Source: JBQCDV01 sp051960855 (GTDB taxonomy: Bacteria > Actinomycetota > Actinomycetes > JAJZTN01). From it: a DNA stretch of 20,509 bases. Numbering within the stretch: the first letter of the stretch is position 1; every line of letters starts with the position of its first letter. The stretch covers positions 1 to 20,509 of the forward strand of contig JBQCDV010000029.1 of assembly GCA_051960855.1 (NCBI GenBank), given 5' to 3'. The notes beneath the pieces are model-generated. The model saw only the letters and a list, made by a program, of their open reading frames with translations, had not been told where the DNA came from and did no database searches. Both the position numbers and the translations under genes were made by a program. Shown in pieces: positions 15,931-20,509 of this stretch.

Positions 15931-17339
15931 CCGCGCAGACGCGACCGGAGCGACGCTGGGCCGGGGCGACGTCGACGCCGTTCTGGCTCGACCGGCTACC
16001 CGACGACCCCGCCGCGCCGCCGCTGCGCACCGCGGCGTCCGCCGGGCTCGCGATCGTCGGCGGTGGGTTCACCGGGCTCTGGGCGGCGCTGCTGGCCAAG
16101 CAGGCCGACCCCGCCCGCGACGTCGTCCTGCTCGAGGGGCGCACCTGCGGATGGGCCGCCTCCGGCCGTAACGGCGGCTTCTGCTCCTCCAGCCTCACTC
16201 ACGGGCTGGCCAACGGGCAGGCCCGCTGGCCCGAGGAGCTCGACCTGCTCGAGCAGCTCGGCCGGGACAACCTGGCCGCGCTCGTCGAGGACGTGCACCG
16301 GCTGGGCATCGACTGCGACCTGGAGACGACCGGCGAGCTGACGGTGGCCGTGGCCCCGTGGCAGCTCGAGGGTCTGGAGGAGGACGCCGAGCTGGCTCGG
16401 CGCACCGGGCACAAGGCCGAGCTGCTCGATGCCGACGGCGTGCGGCAGCTGGTCGACTCGCCGACCTACCTCGGGGGGCTGTTCCTGCCCGAGGCCACGG
16501 TCATGCTCGACCCCGGCAAGCTCGCCGCGGGTCTGCGCAGGGCGTGCCTGCAGGCCGGTGTGCGTCTCTATGAGCACACGCCCGTCACCGGTGTGCGCAG
16601 CGCCCGTGGCGACTCCCGGGTCGTCGTCGAGACCCGGGAGGGCTCGGTCCTGGCCGAGCGCGTCCTGCTCGCCACCAACGCCTTCCCGTCGCCGCTGCGC
16701 CGCCTGCGCCTGCTGACCGTCCCGGTCTACGACTACGTGCTCGTGACCGAGCCGCTCTCGCCAGCGCGGCTCGACAGCGTGGGATGGCGGGGTCGGCAGG
16801 GCATCAGCGACGCAGGCAACCTCTTCCACTACTACCGGCTGACCGACGACAACCGGATCCTCTGGGGCGGCTACGACGCCGTCTACCACCCGGGGAGCCG
16901 CGTCGGACCCGCCTACGACCAGCGCCCCGCCACCTTCGACGCCCTCGCCGACCACTTCGCCGAGACCTTCCCGACGTTGGCCGACGTCGCCTTCACCCAC
17001 GCCTGGGGCGGCGCGATCGACACCAGCACGCGGTTCTGCGCCTCGGCCGGGACGGCGTTGCGGGGCCACCTCGCCTGGGTGCTCGGGTTCACCGGCCTCG
17101 GCGTGGGTGCGACGCGCTTCATGGCTGCGACCGCTCTGGACCTGCTCGACGGCGTCGACAGCGAGCGCACCCGGCTGCGGATGGTCCGGGAGAAGGCCGT
17201 GCCCTTCCCGCCGGAGCCCGTCCGGTCACTCGGTATCGCGGCGACGCAGTGGTCGCTGCGGCAGTCCGACGCCCACGGCGGTCGGCGCAACCTGTGGCTG
17301 CGTACGCTCGACCGGCTGGGTCTGGGCTTCGACTCCTAG
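15927..17339 (+). CDS. DAO-family FAD-dependent oxidoreductase (PuuB-like), copy 2
   Basis: A 470-residue flavin amine oxidoreductase. The FAD motif is VGGGFTG at 44-50, with Glu70 ending the next strand (VVLLEG) and the block ASGRNGGF at 78-85. HYYRLTDDNRILWGG at about 301-315 closely resembles the matching segment of E. coli PuuB (YYRLTADNRLLYGG). The GFTGLGVGATRF segment closes the FAD site. GTG 15927 overlaps the potC stop. Oxidation of putrescine, its gamma-glutamyl form or another amine to an aldehyde with release of ammonia is expected; no glutamylputrescine synthetase is nearby, so a free or differently modified amine is possible. It is only a family-level relative of the minus-strand copy, not a recent duplicate. 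A 15-base repeat overlaps its stop codon. Confidence 0.9.
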   Translation: MTAQTRPERRWAGATSTPFWLDRLPDDPAAPPLRTAASAGLAIVGGGFTGLWAALLAKQADPARDVVLLEGRTCGWAASGRNGGFCSSSLTHGLANGQARWPEELDLLEQLGRDNLAALVEDVHRLGIDCDLETTGELTVAVAPWQLEGLEEDAELARRTGHKAELLDADGVRQLVDSPTYLGGLFLPEATVMLDPGKLAAGLRRACLQAGVRLYEHTPVTGVRSARGDSRVVVETREGSVLAERVLLATNAFPSPLRRLRLLTVPVYDYVLVTEPLSPARLDSVGWRGRQGISDAGNLFHYYRLTDDNRILWGGYDAVYHPGSRVGPAYDQRPATFDALADHFAETFPTLADVAFTHAWGGAIDTSTRFCASAGTALRGHLAWVLGFTGLGVGATRFMAATALDLLDGVDSERTRLRMVREKAVPFPPEPVRSLGIAATQWSLRQSDAHGGRRNLWLRTLDRLGLGFDS

Positions 17340-17370
17340 AGCTTCGACTTCTGGGGCATCGACTTCTAGG
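17326..17370 (+). repeat. Three 15-nt tandem repeats across a stop codon
   Basis: gcttcgactcctaga (17326-17340), gcttcgacttctggg (17341-17355) and gcatcgacttctagg (17356-17370) are tandem copies. The first contains the TAG stop of the oxidoreductase gene. The frame stays open after it through SFDFWGIDF to the next TAG at 17367-17369. The rest of the 64-base gap holds only the ribosome site (gagaggg) of the next gene. Confidence 0.85.
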
Positions 17371-17403
17371 GTCGGCCGGACGACAACGGGTCGAGAGGGC
17401 GGC

Positions 17404-18765
17404 ATGGACGCGCAGCAGGGGCAGGCAGGCATCGACAGCACCGGGCAAGCGGCGGCAGACCAGCCCCCGAACGACGCACGCGAGCTGCTGCGCCGGAGGC
17501 AGTCCGTCTCGCCCTCGTGGCTGGTGCACTACTACGACGAGCCGCTCGAGATCGTCGGGGGAGCGGGCAACCGGGTCTTCGGCGGGGACGGCCGCACCTA
17601 CCTCGACCTGTTCGCCGGGATCCTCACCAACATGGTCGGCTACGCCCGACCCGAGGTCCGCGCCGCTGTCGTCGAGCAGATCGACCGCGGCGTCGTGCAC
17701 ACCTCCACGCTGTATCTGGTGCGCAAGCAGGTCGAGCTCGCCGAGAAGGTCGCTGCGCTGTCCGGCATCCCCGACGCCCGGGTCTTCTTCACCAACTCGG
17801 GCACCGAGGCCAACGAGGCTGCGCTGCTGCTCGCCACCGCTCATCGACGGTCGAGCCAGGTCATCGCGCTGCGCAACAGCTATCACGGCCGCACGTTCTC
17901 CACGATGGCGGTCACGGGCAACCGCGGTTGGTCGCCGTCCAGCCTGTCTCCTCTGCAGGTGGTCTACGCCTACGGCGGCTACCAGCTCCGCAGCCCTTTC
18001 CGTCACCTCGACGAGAAGGCGTACGTCGAGGCGTGCGCCGAGGACCTGCGGGACCTACTCTCGACGACGACTGCGGGAGATGTCGCGTGCCTGATCGCTG
18101 AGCCGATCCAGGGTGTCGGCGGCTTCGCCACCCCACCCGACGGGTTCTTCAAGGCGTACAAGGAGATCCTCGACGAGACCGGGATCCTCTTCGTCTCAGA
18201 CGAGGTCCAGACCGGGTGGGGCCGCACCGGCGAGCACCTGTGGGGGATCCAGGCGCACGACGTCGTCCCGGACCTGATGACCTTCGCGAAGGGGGTGGCC
18301 GGGGGCTATGCCCTCGGGGGAGTGGTCGGTCGCGCCGATGTGATGGACAGCCTGCAGGCGAACAGCATCTCCACCTTCGGCGGCAACCCGGTCGCGGCAG
18401 CGGCGGGCAGCGCGGTCCTCGATCTGGTCACCTCTCTGGACTTGCAGTCCAACGCGGCACGCGTCGGGGCGATCCTGCTCGAGGGGCTGCGATCACTGGC
18501 CCCGCTGGTGCCCTCGATCGCCGAGGTGCGGGGCAAGGGTCTGATGATCGGCGTCGAGCTCGTCGTGCCCGGCAGCCTGACCCCGGATCCTGCGGCGGCA
18601 GTCCGGGTGCAGGAGCAGGCACGGCGCGATGGAGTTCTGATCGGCAAGGGCGGCCTGCACGGCAACTGCCTGCGCATCGGGCCGCCGCTGACGCTGACTG
18701 AGGACGAGGCCCGAGAGGGGTTGCAGGTCCTCACCGCCTCGCTACGAACCCTAGGAGTCTCATGA
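17404..18765 (+). CDS. Class III aminotransferase (4-aminobutyrate/AGXT2-like)
   Basis: A 453-residue PLP enzyme. NSGTEANE at 131-138 binds the cofactor phosphate, YHGRT follows at 160-164, the pyridine-contacting residue is Asp266 (FVSDEVQTGWGRTG), and the PLP lysine is Lys296 (MTFAKGV). STFGGNPVA near residue 325 is also typical. The pattern fits the GABA, ornithine and AGXT2-like aminotransferase group and differs clearly from the minus-strand aminotransferase. It may remove the amino group of GABA or a related product, or act on agmatine-derived amines; choice between these is inference. ATG 17404 has gagaggg upstream. Its stop overlaps the ureohydrolase start (ATGA), so the two are coupled. 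The first 25 residues look disordered. Confidence 0.9.
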   Translation: MDAQQGQAGIDSTGQAAADQPPNDARELLRRRQSVSPSWLVHYYDEPLEIVGGAGNRVFGGDGRTYLDLFAGILTNMVGYARPEVRAAVVEQIDRGVVHTSTLYLVRKQVELAEKVAALSGIPDARVFFTNSGTEANEAALLLATAHRRSSQVIALRNSYHGRTFSTMAVTGNRGWSPSSLSPLQVVYAYGGYQLRSPFRHLDEKAYVEACAEDLRDLLSTTTAGDVACLIAEPIQGVGGFATPPDGFFKAYKEILDETGILFVSDEVQTGWGRTGEHLWGIQAHDVVPDLMTFAKGVAGGYALGGVVGRADVMDSLQANSISTFGGNPVAAAAGSAVLDLVTSLDLQSNAARVGAILLEGLRSLAPLVPSIAEVRGKGLMIGVELVVPGSLTPDPAAAVRVQEQARRDGVLIGKGGLHGNCLRIGPPLTLTEDEAREGLQVLTASLRTLGVS

Positions 18766-19775
18766 CGCGCTACGGCGCGATGTTCGGGCCCGACATCACC
18801 TTCCTCGGCGTCGAGCGCTGTGACGTCGAGGAGCCGGCGACCTTGGAGGGAGCCGATGTCGTCATCGTCGGCGCTCCCTTTGACGGCGGCACCTCGCACC
18901 GGTCCGGCGCCCGCTTCGGCCCACAGGCCATCCGGCAGGCGTGCTACCTGGCTCACGACGGCAGCCGACCCAGCCTGGCGTTGCGCGTGGACGGGCTGCG
19001 GGACCTCGTCGTGCGCGACGCCGGCGACGTCGAGATGTACAGCGGCGACATCGAGACGTCACTGGAGTCACTGCGGCGCGCGGTCGCGACCGTCACCGCG
19101 GCCGGTACGGTTCCAGTCGTGCTCGGTGGCGACCATTCCATCGCCTACAGCGACGGGCGCGGGGTCGCCGACGTCCGCGGCGACGGCCGAGTCTCGATGC
19201 TGCACTTCGACGCGCACGCCGACACCGGGCACGAGGAGTTCGGCTCCCTCTGGGGGCATGGGCAGCCGATGCGGCGCCTCATCGACAGTGGTGCGCTGCG
19301 TGGTGACCGCTTCCTGCAGATCGGGCTGCGCGGCTACTGGCCGGGGCCTGAGACGCTCGGGTGGATGGCGGGGCAGGGCATGCGCTCCTACGAGATGACC
19401 GAGGTAGTGCACCGGGGCCTCGACGCGTGCCTGGACGAGGCCTTCGCCATAGCGGTCGACGGCTGCGAGGGGGTCTTCCTGTCGGTGGACGTCGACGTGG
19501 TGGACCCGGGAATGGCCCCGGGCACCGGGACCCCCGAACCCGGCGGCCTCACCTCCCGGCAGCTGCTCGACGCCGTGCGTCGCATCTGCCTGGAGCTGCC
19601 CGTCGTGGGCATTGACGTGGTCGAAGTGTCCCCGCCCTACGACACCGCTGACGTCACCGCGTATCTGGCCAACCGCGTCGTCCTCGAGGCGCTGTCGGCG
19701 ATGGCACGCCGCCGCCACGACGCGGCCACGGGGCAACGGTGGGACCCCTCGCTCCCGTTGCTTCAGGGCAGGTAG
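18762..19775 (+). CDS. speB: Agmatinase-family ureohydrolase
   Basis: A 337-residue binuclear manganese hydrolase that splits a guanidino compound into urea and an amine; agmatine to putrescine is the best-known case. All metal ligands are present: His125 in GGDHS, Asp150, His152 and Asp154 in DAHAD, and Asp243 and Asp245 in SVDVDVVDP. GAPFDGGTSHRSGARFGP at 37-54 and GIDVVEVSPPYD at 283-294 are typical of agmatinases. Related enzymes use guanidinobutyrate, guanidinopropionate or free guanidine, so substrate is not certain. ATG 18762 overlaps the aminotransferase stop, and aggag at 18753-18757 precedes it by 4 bases. It is the last gene of the plus-strand operon, followed by a hairpin terminator. 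Its output would feed the oxidase, aminotransferase and dehydrogenase steps encoded upstream. Confidence 0.93.
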   Translation: MTRYGAMFGPDITFLGVERCDVEEPATLEGADVVIVGAPFDGGTSHRSGARFGPQAIRQACYLAHDGSRPSLALRVDGLRDLVVRDAGDVEMYSGDIETSLESLRRAVATVTAAGTVPVVLGGDHSIAYSDGRGVADVRGDGRVSMLHFDAHADTGHEEFGSLWGHGQPMRRLIDSGALRGDRFLQIGLRGYWPGPETLGWMAGQGMRSYEMTEVVHRGLDACLDEAFAIAVDGCEGVFLSVDVDVVDPGMAPGTGTPEPGGLTSRQLLDAVRRICLELPVVGIDVVEVSPPYDTADVTAYLANRVVLEALSAMARRRHDAATGQRWDPSLPLLQGR

Positions 19776-19809
19776 CCGCGAGCCCGGAGCAGTCCGGACA
19801 GACAAGCCG

Positions 19810-19840
19810 ACGCCCCGCCGCATCCAGTGCGGTGGGGCGT
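19810..19840. terminator. Strong hairpin between convergent genes
   Basis: acgccccgccgca (19810-19822) pairs along all 13 bases with tgcggtggggcgt (19828-19840), with one G-T pair and a 5-base loop. It lies 34 bases after the ureohydrolase stop and 29 bases beyond the stop of the convergent membrane-protein gene, so it could end both transcripts. T tracts on either side are weak, as is common in high-GC actinobacteria. Confidence 0.8.
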
Positions 19841-19869
19841 TGGGCTGCTGCGGGATCGGCAGCCGCGGC

Positions 19870-20448
19870 TCAGGTCAGAGCAGGCGCGGTGAGGCGCGCA
19901 CCGAGCTCGACGGTCGGGCTCACCGTGCGGGCGTGGACCAGGCCGAGGATGGAGAGCAGGGCCATGAGGGCGGCGGCGGTCCAGCTGGCGATGGCGGCGA
20001 TGCCGGCGATGCCGCCCATGGTGTCGAAGGCGTAGGCGTTGAGCAGCAGGCCACGCAAGGTCTCGCCCTTGAAGACGGTGGAGACCAGGCCTTGCAGCTT
20101 CTGGTCGGTGGGGTTCTTCATGGCTTCGGTGGACAGCTGGGCGTAGGTCTTGCCGTCGGTCATGGCCTCGATGTGGACGGCGATGAAGTGGTCGGCGTAG
20201 GCCTTGGCCTGGGCGCCGGTGGTCAGCTGCTGGCCGGCGTACTGCTCGAGGTGGCCTTTGACGCCGGGCTCGTTGAGGGCCTCGGAGCCTGCGGGTGGGA
20301 AGTAGATCTGCTGGGCGGCCAGCTGGGTGGAGACCTGCTGGCTGACGAAGCTGTGGCCCCAGGTGAGCAGGCCGCCGGCGACCAGCAGGATCGCGGTGAG
20401 CACCAGTCCGGCGCTGGCCATCAGGGTGTCGAAGGTCTTCCTGCGCAT
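19870..20448 (-). CDS. Two-helix membrane protein of unknown function
   Basis: A 192-residue protein with a hydrophobic helix at about 10-30, a roughly 110-residue polar middle region outside or between membranes, and a second helix at about 145-172. The middle is rich in Gln, Ala and Thr, with no catalytic motif recognised and no cysteine pair. Similar actinobacterial proteins exist and are sometimes labelled as a LigA dioxygenase, but nothing here supports that enzyme, so I do not use the name. ATG 20448 is preceded by a strong gaggagggg site on the minus strand. It is convergent with the polyamine operon and probably unrelated to it. Confidence 0.8.
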   Translation of the reverse strand: MRRKTFDTLMASAGLVLTAILLVAGGLLTWGHSFVSQQVSTQLAAQQIYFPPAGSEALNEPGVKGHLEQYAGQQLTTGAQAKAYADHFIAVHIEAMTDGKTYAQLSTEAMKNPTDQKLQGLVSTVFKGETLRGLLLNAYAFDTMGGIAGIAAIASWTAAALMALLSILGLVHARTVSPTVELGARLTAPALT

Positions 20449-20452
20449 GATG

Positions 20453-20471
20453 TCCCCTCCTCGGTAGGGGA
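20453..20471 (-). promoter_or_regulatory. Small hairpin overlapping the ribosome site of the membrane-protein gene
   Basis: tcccct (20453-20458) pairs perfectly with agggga (20466-20471) around a 7-base loop. On the minus-strand transcript the hairpin overlaps the gaggagggg ribosome site. It could lower translation, or be a by-product of the G-rich site. The remaining upstream bases (20472-20509) contain gacgg-tgttt-ccgtc (20490-20504); no clear promoter was found. Confidence 0.35.
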
Positions 20472-20509
20472 GGCCGATCCTGGTGTGGCGACGGTGTTTC
20501 CGTCTGCTC

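Noticed and set aside
19870..20448. LigA-type ring-opening dioxygenase
   Set aside because: The name is sometimes attached to such proteins, but this one has two membrane helices and no dioxygenase residues.

Overview
This is a high-GC window with strong GC bias at third codon positions, actinobacterial-type 5S rRNA, DivIVA-motif and RlmN sequences, and a Tat-type lipoprotein. It most likely comes from an actinomycete, possibly Micrococcales (an inference; no species marker was tested). Genes are packed tightly, and no gene-free stretch exceeds about 250 bases.

Layout. (1) 25-230: the end of an rRNA operon, with 5S rRNA and a hairpin terminator. (2) 251-3723: a plus-strand housekeeping operon. 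It holds a TPR-like protein with a repetitive Arg/Asp-rich N-terminus and an acidic C-terminus, then rlmN (23S rRNA A2503 methyltransferase) with an unusual acidic insertion, then a small protein made of four DivIVA-type motifs. (3) 3807-5726: prpE, a propionyl-CoA synthetase. (4) 5733-9993, minus strand: an Lrp/AsnC regulator, a class III aminotransferase, a flavin split-barrel (pyridoxamine-phosphate-oxidase-like) protein and a DAO-family FAD oxidoreductase. (5) 10126-19775, plus strand, divergent from block 4: a gamma-aminobutyraldehyde-type dehydrogenase, a complete polyamine ABC importer (binding lipoprotein, ATPase, two permeases), a second DAO-family oxidoreductase, a second class III aminotransferase and an agmatinase-family ureohydrolase, closed by a strong hairpin. 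(6) 19870-20448, minus strand: a small two-helix membrane protein of unknown function.

How it fits together. Blocks 4 and 5 read as one uptake and breakdown locus for agmatine/putrescine-type polyamines. The importer brings substrate in. The ureohydrolase would release urea and an amine. Aminotransferases and/or flavin oxidases would convert the amine to an aminoaldehyde, and the dehydrogenase would oxidise that to an amino acid such as GABA. The second aminotransferase could remove the remaining amino group. The Lrp/AsnC protein is the obvious candidate regulator, and a clear inverted-repeat array lies just upstream of a candidate promoter for the minus-strand aminotransferase. No gamma-glutamylputrescine synthetase (PuuA) or hydrolase (PuuD) is present in the window. 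Each arm carries its own aminotransferase plus oxidase pair, the least expected feature of the locus. Substrates are inferred from family and context only.
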